The notes under the pieces were generated by a model, which saw only the letters and a program-made list of their open reading frames with translations, did not search any database and was not told where the DNA came from. A stretch of 64,000 nucleotides of DNA from the NCBI RefSeq assembly GCF_026651855.1, contig NZ_CP093281.1:682001-746000 (forward strand), read 5' to 3'. Below are positions 42,488-51,651 of this stretch, piece by piece. Position 1 is the stretch's first letter. Each line of letters opens with the position of its first letter. The stretch comes from Pseudomonas silvicola (GTDB lineage: Bacteria > Pseudomonadota > Gammaproteobacteria > Pseudomonadales > Pseudomonadaceae). The position numbers and the translations under genes are program-made.

Positions 42488-43517
42488 TCAGTGAGACATG
42501 ATGTTTTCAGAGAACCACTGGCGCCATTCGGCTGTTTTCTCGGCACGCAGTTGTGGATCGGTGTTGATGGTGGCATTCCACTGCGCTGGCGTGGTCAACA
42601 TGCCAGGCAATTTCGCCAGTTCTGGATCGATATGCGCGTTGGTCACCGTTGGGCTGCCACGATAGATTTTCGCCACCTGCTCCTGAATTTCCGGTTTCAG
42701 CGCGATATTCATAAACTTGTAGGCCAGATCGGCGTGTTTGGTCCCTTTGTTGATGCCCACGGTGTCCACACCCAAAATGGCACCCTCTTTCGGTATCGCC
42801 AGTTTGATGTTCACCCCTTCGGCCATCATGCTGTAGGCATTCATCGACAGCATCACCTGCACTGGTGTTTCACCGGTGGAGATCAACTGCTGGCTGTTGG
42901 CGTCATCGGTATAGAAGGATTTGATGTTCGGAATCAGCGCTTTCATCTTCGCTTCGCCCTGCTGCCAGTGTGCGGCATCAGCCCCGGAGAGTTTGGCGGA
43001 AACGGCAATGATATGGCTTGGGTCCCAATCTGGCAGGGCCAGCGTGCCCTTCAGCTCTGGTTTCCAGGTCATTCCAGCTGGTGAAGGTTTCACCTTTCGG
43101 TACCAGATCCGGGCGATAGCCGATGGTATAGACATAGCCCCACACGCCAAGGTGATACGGGCTGACCTTCGCCTGCTCAACCAGATTCACCGCGTTAGGA
43201 ATTTTGCTCATATCGAGCTTTTCAAACAGGCCGCTGTTGGCATACAGATAGCCGACGTGCGCGGTGGTAAAGGTCACATCCGTCTCCGGAGTGCCACCCG
43301 CCAGCTTGGCTTTGTTCAAACGGTCAATGGTGCCGCCGGTGACAAACTGCACCTCGACGCCGGTTTCTTTGGTGAACTCTTTGGCGATGGTTTCATCAAT
43401 CAGGTCTTTAAAGCTGCCGCCCCAGGTGCTGACAATCAGCTTGTCGGCGGCCATTGCATTACCTGCAGTTAATACACTCGTCGTCAGCAACGTTAAGGCA
43501 AAAATCTTACGCAACAT
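42488..43517 (-). CDS. Extracellular solute-binding protein, PotD/PotF family (frame broken)
   Basis: MLRKIFALTLLTTSVLTAGN at 43517 plus AMAA is a Sec signal peptide. The mature part starts DKLIVSTWGGSFKDLIDETI and continues FTKETGVEVQFVTGGT, GGTPETDVTFTTAHVGYLYA, YVYTIGYRPDLVPKGETFTS, LPDWDPSHIIAVSAKLSGAD, LGVDTVGINKGTKHADLAYK and FMNIALKPEIQEQVAKIYRG. About 342 residues, normal for the family. Periplasmic binder for a polyamine-like or related ligand. One indel region near 43020-43080. First gene of the operon; divergent from the LysR gene. Confidence 0.9.
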
Positions 43518-43861
43518 ATTCTCGTCCCCAATGAATGAAATGGCTGTAACAGCAATGTGAAACGCGATGCACCAAAACAGTGCTATCGGACTCTTCTGGT
43601 GTTGCTGGGATAATGCCGTCGCGAGGTGATTCGGTAAAACAGCCTTTTCCTCGCCCTTGCATCAGAATTTCTGAGGCTAAAAAGGACGCTGCTTTACAAC
43701 GGATTTTCTTAACCAGTGATGAGGCAGAAGCGAATGGGCGTGACAGAGCGGTCAGGCGATTATGCTGTTAACCGGCCTCTGGCATGATTAATGCAGGGTC
43801 ATCGGGACTATTAGAATGACTGGCGCGACATGATCGCGTCGGCGATCCCAGGAGAATCTGC
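43518..43861. other. Divergent intergenic region between binding-protein and LysR genes
   Basis: 344 bases without a gene. A sigma-54-like element lies at 43780-43795 on the plus strand (separate entry). A GGCGATCCCAGGAGAAT leader gives the LysR start a strong Shine-Dalgarno sequence. No other element is convincing. Confidence 0.5.
43780..43795 (+). promoter_or_regulatory. Sigma-54-like element upstream of LysR
   Basis: TGGCATGATTAATGCA has the GG-N10-GC spacing of an RpoN promoter, with T for C at the sixth position and A for T at the -12 TTGC. It is weaker than the element at 27274. Position, about 70 bases before the start codon, is compatible. Confidence 0.25.
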
Positions 43862-44820
43862 ATGCTCAGTCGCATCACCCAGCGTCAGCTGGAATACTTT
43901 GTCGCGTCAGGTGAGGCCGGAAGCATTATTGGTGCCTCGGAACGTATTCACGTTTCATCACCGTCGATTTCCGCAGCTATTACACATATTGAATCTGAGC
44001 TGGGGTGCAGCTGTTTGTCCGCCACCATGCTCAGGGCGTCTCCTGACGGCTATTGGTCATCAAGTGTTAAAAGAGGCCAAGCTGATTCTGGATCAGATGA
44101 ACAATCTCTATACCATCGCCTCTGAGTCACTCAACAACGTGCGTGGTCCTCTGCGTGTGGGCTGTCTGGATACGCTGGCACCGATGCTGACGCCGGAACT
44201 GGTGTTTGGCTTTGGTCGCGCATTTCCTGGCGTACGTATCACCCTCGTCGAAGGCAACCACGAGCAATTGCTGAAGCAATTACGCTCGGCAGATATCGAC
44301 ATCGCCCTCACTTATGATTTAGTGCCGGCCAATGACGTGGCGTTTAAATCCCTGGCGCAGTTGCCGCCGTATGTGATGGTGGGCGAACATCATCCATTGG
44401 CGACACAATCGGCGGTAACCATTCAGGACCTGGCAACGATGCCGATGGTGTTGCTGGATATGCCATGGAGCCGCGAATATTTCCTCGGCCTGTTCAGTGA
44501 AGCGGGTGTGGCGCCGAATGTGGTGATGCGCTCGAGCAATATGGAAGTGGTGCGCGCCATGGTCCAACGGCGTCGGATTTGGCATTGCCAACGTGCGCCC
44601 GAAAGCGCACCTGTCACAGGATGGCAAACGGCTGATCCGCGTGCGTCTGGCAGGCGTGAACAAGCCGATGCAACTCGGCTATGCCACCATGGCTAACACC
44701 CAGCAATCCATGGTGGTGAACGCCTTTGCCGAACGTTGCCAGATGTTCATCTCCGATCAATACATTCCGGGCATGGCAGCCCCGAGCTATTTCGACCCGC
44801 AAGTGGTGCGCGTGGCCTGA
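43862..44820 (+). CDS. LysR-family transcriptional regulator (frame broken)
   Basis: MLSRITQRQLEYFVASGEAG at 43862 (CAGGAGAATCTGC upstream), then SIIGASERIHVSSPSISAAI, the HTH. After two small breaks (about 44010-44050): GHQVLKEAKLILDQMNNLYT, GPLRVGCLDTLAPMLTPELV, ADIDIALTYDLVPANDVAFK and LPPYVMVGEHHPLATQSAVT. The frame breaks again near 44565 and ends SYFDPQVVRVA. About 319 residues. Located between the two halves of a split ABC transporter system, convergent with the ghrA-like gene and divergent from the binding-protein gene; the obvious regulator of both operons. Confidence 0.9.
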
Positions 44821-44826
44821 ACCCGC

Positions 44827-45750
44827 TTAGTAACCGCGTTCCGGGAACACCTGATTGGATACCGCTTCCTCGCGCAGCACGCTGAATATTTTCAGCAACC
44901 TGTAACGCTGCGCTGGCCGGAATGGCGACCGAGGCCAGATGGGGGTAATTAACACATTCTCCATACGCCACAGCGGATCTTCCGGCGGCAACGGTTCGCG
45001 GTCAAACACATCCAGCGTGGCTTGGGCAATATCTCCCGATTGCAGCGCGCAGGTCAGCGCAGCCTGATCAACAATCGCGCCGCGAGACACATTAATAAAG
45101 GCCGCCCTTTGGCAGTTGCGCCAGCCGTTGTTGGCTGAGCAAACCGGTGGTACTCGGCGTTAATGGCAACATCACGACCAAAATGTCGCTCTGATTGAGG
45201 AAATCATCCAGCGATGCCAGCCCGCTGCTGCATTCAATACCGGCAATGGTTTTTTGTGAGCGTGACCAGCCGCGCACAGCAAACCCCTGCCGTGCTAATT
45301 CCTGCGCCGCAAAAAGCCCCCAACTCTCCCAAACCCATCACGCCAACCCGTACGCTTGATGGCACCCGAGGATGAAGGTAGTGCCAGCGCCGCTGGCGTT
45401 GCGCCCGTTCAAATGCCGGGATGTCGCGCGCATAGCGCAGCACCGCGAACAGCACATAGCCAGCCATCATCCTGGCCATATCAGGATCGGACAGGCGGAT
45501 AATCGGGATATCCGGCAGGTCATCGCGACCTACCAGCGAATCAACACCCGCACCGAGATTCACCAACAGCTTAAGATTGCGGTACGGGGCAAAAAACCGT
45601 GCGGCGGTTTCCACGCCAGCGCGAAATGCACGTCATTGGCGTCCAAAACCTCCTCTGCTCGGCAAATTGTGACACGGGGAGATGTGGGGCCAGCAGTGCT
45701 GACCACTCGGAGAAACTGTCAAACTCGCTGTAAAACACCAGAGTTGTCAT
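44827..45750 (-). CDS. D-isomer-specific 2-hydroxyacid dehydrogenase, GhrA-like (frame broken)
   Basis: MTTLVFYSEFDSFSEWSALL at 45750 overlaps the aroQ stop by 4 bases. NLKLLVNLGAGVDSLVGRDD, LPDIPIIRLSDPDMARMMAG, VLRYARDIPAFERAQRQRRW, SVRVGVMGLGELG (NAD motif), LPLTPSTTGLLSQQRLAQLP, SRGAIVDQAALTCALQSGDI, ATLDVFDREPLPPEDPLWRM and the terminal RGY, exactly as in GhrA (glyoxylate/hydroxypyruvate reductase A). About 307 residues. Reduces a 2-keto acid with NAD(P)H. Breaks near 45620-45650, 45300, 45110 and 44940. Confidence 0.87.
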
Positions 45751-46196
45751 GCCACATCCGCCTTAATTAGCGTAACCACCGCATCAATGGCCAGTTCGTA
45801 GCCCAACACGCCGAGTCCAGCAATCACACCGGTTGCCGCTTTTGACACCATGGAGTGATGGCGGAACGGCTCACGCTTCCAGATATTGCTCATGTGCGCT
45901 TCGATGATCGGGCCATCAAACATCAGCAATGCATCCAGAATTGGCACTGAGCTGTAGGTCAAACCGGCGGCATTGATGATCAGCCCAGCGGCGTTTTGTC
46001 GCGCTTCCTGAATCCAGTCGACCAGTACGCCCTCATGGTTACTTTGACGAAAGTGCAATTCCACGCCATGTGATGCTGCGCGGCGCTGGCAACGTTCACC
46101 GATGCTGACAAAACTTTCGCTGCCGTAGGTGCCGTTTTTATCCAGGCCGTACAAATTGGCATTGGGTCCATTCAGAAAATAGATTTGCTGTGACAT
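45747..46196 (-). CDS. aroQ: Type II 3-dehydroquinate dehydratase family protein (AroQ-like, two active-site changes)
   Basis: Clean 149-residue ORF, exact family length. NGPNANL (10-15), Tyr24 in NGTYGS, FRQSNHEG (49-56), Asn75, Asp88, EAHMSNI (His101) and Arg112 in FRHHS agree with the Mycobacterium AroQ numbering. However, the flexible-loop catalytic Arg19 is Asp here (LDKNG), and His81 is Tyr (LTYSS). Type II enzymes convert 3-dehydroquinate to dehydroshikimate. Enterobacteria normally use the unrelated type I AroD for biosynthesis, so this copy is expected to be catabolic or divergent. Overlaps ghrA-like by 4 bases, 12 bases after the GST gene. Confidence 0.88.
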   Translation of the reverse strand: MSQQIYFLNGPNANLYGLDKNGTYGSESFVSIGERCQRRAASHGVELHFRQSNHEGVLVDWIQEARQNAAGLIINAAGLTYSSVPILDALLMFDGPIIEAHMSNIWKREPFRHHSMVSKAATGVIAGLGVLGYELAIDAVVTLIKADVA

Positions 46197-46208
46197 GAAA
46201 ACTCCTGA

Positions 46209-46821
46209 TTAAACGTGCGGACGCGTTGCGGCCATTGCCGGATGAGCATCAAAACCGGCGAACCATGCGGCAGTCAGCGGATAGCTATCACGCCAGTTAA
46301 GCGTTGCGAAACGAAAATCGAGATAGCCCAGTGCACAGCCAATCGCAATCAAACCAATATCATCAGGCTGCGGGCTGAATTGCGAAACCTGTCGTTCGAT
46401 TTCTGCCAGAGCGGCGGTGACTTTTTTTAACTGCGCGTCGGCCCAGTTTTGCCACTGTTTCTCTTCCGGACGCGCGCTAAATTCATAGCGCCAATAAAGC
46501 GGCATCGATTAAGCCATCGCCCAATGACTGTCTTGTCAGGCTTTGCCAGCGTGCATCCCCGGTTGCGGGGAACAGCGCGCCTTGTGACAGCGTGTTCAGA
46601 TATTCACAAATGACGCGGCTGTCATACAGACAAAGTCCATGATGGGTTCGCAATGCGGGCACTTTCGCCAGAGGATTAAATGCCGCGATGCGTTCATCCC
46701 GTTCGACAGGATGTGCCGCCGAATCCAGCCACGCGATCGCGTCAGCTAACCCCAGCACCTGCGCACAGACCATGACTTTACGTACATACGCCGAGGTGCT
46801 GGCGTAGAAGAGCTGCATCAT
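46209..46821 (-). CDS. Glutathione S-transferase family protein (frame broken)
   Basis: MMQLFYASTSAYVRKVMVCA at 46821 overlaps the quinone reductase stop by 4 bases. The N-terminal thioredoxin-like domain shows FNPLAKVPALRTHHGLCLYD and SRVICEYLNTL (the Ser/Arg glutathione-binding motif). The all-helical C-terminal domain, in another frame after about 46500, has YWRYEFSARPEEKQWQNWAD and ALGYLDFRFATLNWRDSYP. About 204 residues. Possible role: conjugation or isomerisation within the catabolic pathway, or detoxification. Confidence 0.88.
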
Positions 46822-47806
46822 GGCGCCACCTTTAACAGCACTTTGCCGATGTTGGCGTTGGCTTCAAGAATGCGATGGGCGTCGGCGGCCTGTGCCAGCG
46901 GTAATGTCGTATGAATGATCGGGGAAATTTTTCCGCTCGCCATCAGTGGCAACAGGTGTTTGCTGATGTTTTGCGCCAGCCGTGCTTTCTCTGCGGCGCT
47001 TTTGGGACGCAACGTGGATGACGTCAGGCTTAACCTTGCGCATCACCAGCTGTGTCGAGCTCAACTTTCGCCCCCTGCATAAACGACAACTCACGTGGCG
47101 TCCGCCTGGTGCCAGAGCGCTGAGGTTACGCACCACGTAATCGCCGCCTACGTTATCCAGCACCACATCCACACCGCGGCCCTGGGTTTCATCTCAATAA
47201 CGGAAACAAAGTCTTCGTGATGTCGGTCAATGGCACGACAAACCCCGAGTTGCTGTAGCGCGGCGATTTTATCGGCACCGCCTGCGGTGGCGAATACCTT
47301 GCTCCGCACGCCTGAGCGCATTGAATCGCAAAGGTCCCGACGCCGCTGGCAGCACCATGGATCAATACCGTTTCCCCCGGTTGCAGACGGCCCAGCTCAA
47401 ACAGGTTATGCCAGACGGTAAATGCGGCTTCCGGCACGCCAGCGGCATGATTCAGCGGCAAGGTATGCGGGACGATCAGGCAGAGTTCGGCACGCGCGAC
47501 ACAATAGTCGGCGTATCCGCCACCGTTGAGTAACGCCATCACGGCGCTCCCGATTCTCGGGTATTCGACACCCGCGCCGAGTGCGACCACGGTGCCTGAG
47601 ACTTCCAGCCCGAGAATATCGGTGGTGCCTGGCGGTAGCGGCATACCGTTACGCTGCATAATATCCGGGCGATTAACGCCGGCACAGCTGACGCGAATCA
47701 ACACTTCTCCAGCCGCCGGTTGCGGCACAGGACGGCTGACTGATGCCAGTACTTCAGGACCGCCGGGCTGGCGTGCTATTACGGCGTTCATCATTTCAGG
47801 TAACAT
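46818..47806 (-). CDS. NAD(P)H quinone oxidoreductase, MDR superfamily (QOR-like; frame broken)
   Basis: MLPEMMNAVIARQPGGPEVL at 47806, three bases after the ATPase stop. VLIRVSCAGVNRPDIMQRNG, GTTDILGLEVSGTVVALGAG, GGYADYCVARAELCLIVPHT, AFTVWHNLFELGRLQPGETV, LIHGAASGVGTFAIQCAQAC (Rossmann motif) and RGVDVVLDNVGGDYVVRNLS; ends LAQAADAHRILEANANIGKV. No catalytic-zinc motif, so of the quinone-oxidoreductase (Qor/PIG3) type. About 329 residues. Reduces quinones or enoyl/enone compounds with NADPH. Breaks near 47290, 47190, 47080 and 47020. Confidence 0.9.
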
Positions 47807-47809
47807 CGA

Positions 47810-48947
47810 TTATCCTTGCTTCGCCGCGCTAAACGCACAAACACCTTCATCATCAACGCTCACGCCCACCACACTGCCTACCGGCCAGCGCGTCAGGGAT
47901 TCGAGTCCCGATTGGCGCGCAAATAATGCCGCGCTGCCCAGTGCTGGCGCATCAAGATGTACATCCACATGATCACCCTGGAAAACATGGGTAATCACCG
48001 TGGCACTGAACAGGGAGTGGGGGCCAGCGGTGCCAGTTGCAGGTTTTCTGGGCGCATGTAGACATCAAGACGTTCGCCCATCATGGGCATTTACTCGCTC
48101 TGCCGGCAGGCGCATTTATTGCCACCAGCTCAATAACGGCAGGTGCGCGGCACAGCGTAATGGCCTGGCAAGATATTCACATCGCCGACAAATCCCGCGA
48201 CAAAGGAGGATCCTGCGGACGGCGATAGATGTCATCCGGGGTACCAATCTGGCGAACGTGTCCAGCAGACATCACCACTACCCGGTCACTATGCTCAGCG
48301 CTTCGCCCTGATCGTGGTGACAAATACCGTGGTGACGCCGAGTTTGCGCTGAATAGCTTTTAACTCAACCTGCATCGATAAACGCAGATTTTTATCGAGT
48401 GCGGAAAACGGCTCATCCAGCAGCAGCACTTTCGGGCGAATCACCAGAGCGCCAGGGCAACACGCTGCTGCTGCCCACCAGAAAGTTCACGCGGCTTACG
48501 CTGACCGTAGCCCGCCAGTTTAACCAGCGCTAATGCCTGTTCTACACCAGCGATTTCCGCCTTGGGCACACCGCGCATACGCAAACCATAGCCAACATTC
48601 TTCTCCACGGTCATATGCGGGAACAGTGCGTAGTTCTGGAAGACGATACCGATTTCACGCTGGTAAGGAGGGATCTCGGTGACCAGATCGCCATCAATAA
48701 AGATCTCTCCGCCATCTGCTTCGGCAAAGCCTGCCATCAGGTTTAACAGTGTGGTTTTGCCACAGCCTGATGGGCCGAGCAGCGTAATAAACTCACCCTC
48801 TTCGATGGTTAATGAAATTTTGTGTAGCGCTATGGCATCGCCAAAGCGTTTAAGTACACCATCCAGTTGCACGGCAACGTTGGCTTTGTGGGCTACAGGA
48901 TGCAGCACATCGGGCTGCGGGAACGGGGTGACTTCTGCACTGACCAT
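47810..48947 (-). CDS. ABC transporter ATP-binding protein, PotA-like (frame broken)
   Basis: [20 protein letters not shown] at 48947. Walker A is [10 protein letters not shown]-loop [20 protein letters not shown], signature [12 protein letters not shown], Walker [14 protein letters not shown] (after a break near 48445), H-loop TVFVTHDQ. The C-terminal TOBE domain includes [16 protein letters not shown]. About 379 residues. It lacks permease partners nearby, whereas the PotBCD-like genes at 40757-43517 lack an ATPase, so these probably form one transporter. First gene of a tight five-gene operon with the quinone reductase, GST, AroQ-like and GhrA-like enzymes. Confidence 0.88.
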
Positions 48948-49060
48948 GGACTCTCCAGAAACGGGCTATCTTTGCTTACCACCAGCATACGGTGAATGCG
49001 TGCATCATGCGGTTAGTGCTTCCTGAAGCTGGTGTTTGGAAAAGTTAAAGCAGGCAAATT

Positions 49061-49095
49061 GGCTGGGCGCGGCCTGATAACCGCGCCCTTCAGCC
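49061..49095 (-). terminator. Strong hairpin between ArgE-like and PotA-like genes
   Basis: GGGCGCGG (49065-49072), loop CCTGATAA, CCGCGCCC (49081-49088), extended on the outside by GGCT/AGCC with a TT bulge. It lies between the end of the RidA-DUF1028-ArgE operon (49178) and the ATPase start (48947), both on the minus strand, so it most likely ends the first operon. No good T-run. Confidence 0.45.
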
Positions 49096-49177
49096 TGGTG
49101 TGTGATTGATGAAAACAAGAACGAGATAACTGAAGGGTGCGGCTCAATAAGCACGTGCAATGAGTGACAATGTCACT

Positions 49178-50316
49178 TCATAGACACATCCACTCCGCTA
49201 ACCGCCGCAACATGGCATCGCAGGCGGTCAGCTGTTCCAGGCTGATAAACTCATCGGGTTTGTGCCCTTGCGCCATACTGCCAGGACCGCAGATCACACA
49301 TGGGATACCAGCCTGATGGAACAAGCCGCCCTCGGTGCCAAAGGCCACCGTGCTAAAGCTGTCGGTACCGGTCAGGTGCGCAATCAAAGCGCTGCGGGAC
49401 TTCCGCGTCAGTATATAAACCGGATAGCCACTGATAGATGTGAAACGAATCGACGTGTCGCGATTGACGGCCTGCATCCGGGGCACAGGTCGCGCTGTGC
49501 GTAACGCTCCAGTTCGTCGGCTACCCGTTGCGCATCATCTTTGGGTAAGGTGCGAACTTCAAAATCAAAACTACATTCTGCAGGCACAATATTCAGCGCC
49601 CGCCCGCCCTGAATCACGCCGGTTTGCACGGTGGTATAAGGCGGATCAAAAGCGCATCCTGCTTTTCCGGCAGCCAGTCGCTCACCCATCTCGGTTAGTC
49701 GATGAATCAATTTCGCTGCGTACTCGATAGCATTCACGCCTTGTGGCGCATAAGCAGAGTGGCACGCCGCGCCCTGCACTTCACATCGCATGCCCAGTTT
49801 GCCTTTGTGGCCTAAAACCGGTTGCAGCTCGGTGGGTTCGCCGATGAGGCAAATGTCCGGCTTTTCCGGGCGCTGCGCTAACGCATCCAGCAAGGTTCTG
49901 ACGCCGAGGCAACCCACTTCTTCGTCGATAAGAGATCGCCAGATGCAGCGGCTGAGTGAGAGGTTGTGCCAGAAAATGCGGTACGGCCGACAGCATACAG
50001 GCGATAAATCCCTTCATATCCGCGGTGCCGCGCCCGTAGAGTTTGCCGTCATGCTCGGTCAGCGCAAAAGGCGGAACGCTCCACGCTTGCCCATCTACAG
50101 GCACCACATCGCTGTGCCCTGAGAGCATCACGCCGCCTTGCCTGCGGGACCGAGCCTCGCATACAGATTGGCTTTGCTGCGCTCAGCGTTATGAATCAGT
50201 TCGCAGTTCACACCCAGATCGGTCAGATAGCGCCAGACAAAATCGATCAGCAGATTGACTCCACGGCTGGGTATCAGCGTCACCAACTGAGCCAGTAACG
50301 TACGGCTGGTCACCAT
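49178..50316 (-). CDS. M20-family deacylase, acetylornithine deacetylase (ArgE)-like (frame broken)
   Basis: MVTSRTLLAQLVTLIP at 50316. Metal-binding motif MLSGHSDVVPVDGQAWSVPP (the D in SGHSDVVP bridges the metals), YGRGTADMKGFIACMLSAVP, then EEVGCLGVRTLLDAL (metal and general-base Glu), ICLIGEPTELQPVLGHKGKL and ALNIVPAECSFDFEVRTLP. The C-terminal part is VAFGTEGGLFHQAGIPCVIC and GPGSMAQGHKPDEFISLEQL (last metal His). About 379 residues, as ArgE. In this operon it more likely deacylates an N-acyl amino acid than acetylornithine. Breaks near 50140, 49930 and 49400-49490. Confidence 0.88.
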
Positions 50317-50330
50317 AGAAGCTCCTTGCA

Positions 50331-50993
50331 TCACTCGTCGCCGGGTACGCCATAGCTGGGGGCTTTGGTGGGATCCAATGCGCGGATCACGTAATCCTGC
50401 ATCTGGAGTAGCTGATAAGCCTGCCACAGGGTGTTGACGCTCCTCGATGGTCGGCCTCGGTCCAGTCAACGCGCAGATCAACAATAGGCCAGACTGGTTC
50501 AGCTATTATCGACAGCGCAGCCGAATGTACTGGCCCTCACCTCCGCCTTCATACCTGCCTGCATGGCACAGATCAGGCGATCGGCGAGGTGCCCTCGCTC
50601 CGCTCAGCGCGTTTACCATCGCGACGATTACCTCGGGATTGGCGAGTAAATTTCCTGCCGCCACGCAATCCACACCACCAGCGCATGGTTCACTCCCTTT
50701 TTTCTCCGCTGAAGCAGGCACTTTGCCCATCAGCCGTCAGCACGGTGACCTGGCGATATTGATGATATTCGTCAGACGCCACCCGGCGGCTAAGGCGGCC
50801 TGGAGCAGATTTTCCCTGCTGCAACTGGTCAAGAATGCGCGGCCCAGCGCCGGTAAGGTGATGTTCTTGTGTGAAACGGCGCCCACCTGGTGCGTAACCA
50901 AGGGCAGCGCGCGCCGACGGCAATACTGGATGAGCTAATGGCGATACCCATCTGCCCGGTCTCAGCACAGCGTCCTACAATCGATAACGTCAT
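50331..50993 (-). CDS. DUF1028 (Ntn-hydrolase-like) family protein (frame broken)
   Basis: MTLSIVGRCAETGQMGIAIS at 50993 is the conserved DUF1028 start. Pieces in several frames: SIAVGARCPW, GPRILDQLQQGKSAP, SDEYHQYRQVTVLTADGQSA, CFSGEK, GVDCVAAGNLLANPEVIVAM, VNALSGA, GHLADRLICAMQAG and MKAG. The C-terminus is YVIRALDPTKAPSYGVPGDE. About 220 residues. Members resemble N-terminal-nucleophile hydrolases and often lie beside RidA and M20 genes; function unproven. The most fragmented gene of its operon (at least six indels). Confidence 0.82.
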
Positions 50994-50995
50994 GA

Positions 50996-51431
50996 TCAGG
51001 CTCCTGCTTGTGGCTGCCAGTCGTCCGGGATAACCGCGATTACATCAATTTCCATCAGCCACTGCGGCTGACCCAGCCCTGAAATCACCAGTCCGGTTGG
51101 AGATCGGATACACACCTTCAGCCATTTACCCACGACCTGATAAACCGGCTCACGATAACGCGGGTCAATAATATAGGTGGTGGTTTTGACGATGTGTGAC
51201 AGGTCGCTGCCCGCCTCTTCCAGCAGCTGCTTGACGTTTTTCATCGCCTGATCGGCCTGTGCAGCCGGATCGCCAGAGCCCAATCAGATTGCCCTCGAAG
51301 TCAGTGCCAATCTGACCGCGAACGTAAACGGTATTGCCGGCACGCACAGCCTGGCAAAGATCGTTGTCGAGGTTTTGGTTAGGGTACGTTTCTTTGGTGT
51401 TGAATTTGCGGATGCGTGTATGTGTGCTCAT
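50996..51431 (-). CDS. RidA family protein (second copy in window; frame broken)
   Basis: MSTHTRIRKFNTKETYPNQN at 51431. AVRAGNTVYVRGQIGTDFEG, NLIGL then GDPAAQADQAMKNVKQLLEE, GSDLSHIVKTTTYIIDPRYR, EPVYQVVGKWLKG and STGLVISGLGQPQWLMEIDV. The loop reads PTGLVISGLGQP rather than the RidA active-site (PARS/xR) form, so it belongs to one of the non-archetypal Rid subfamilies. About 145 residues. First gene of the operon; stop is 2 bases before the DUF1028 start. One break near 51285 and one near 51095. Confidence 0.87.
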
Positions 51432-51578
51432 GTCTGCCTGCGGAGATGAATGGATGTCCCGCAAGGTATACCGCGCGACGCGCAGCAGACAAAACAGCAT
51501 TAACCGAGGTGTTGGTTGTAAATCCTAACCCGTTTATTTCGTTATGCAGGCAGGCATCTGCCATCAATAATTTGAGGG

Positions 51579-51600
51579 GGCCGTACCTTTCGCTACGGCC
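51579..51600. terminator. Hairpin between RidA start and aldolase stop
   Basis: GGCCGTA, loop CCTTTCGC, TACGGCC, perfect 7-bp stem, 52 bases upstream of (to the right on the minus strand, after) nothing but the aldolase stop at 51652; it may end the PTS/aldolase operon. Weak T-run (GGGGG precedes on the minus-strand exit), so uncertain. Confidence 0.3.
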
Positions 51601-51651
51601 TTAGTGAATAAAGTGAAGAGTGATGCATTACCCTTCACTGACTACCATCGC

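Noticed and set aside
42449-43084. 211-residue plus-strand ORF
   Set aside because: Antisense to the PotD-like binding-protein gene, no ribosome site and no family features; a shadow.
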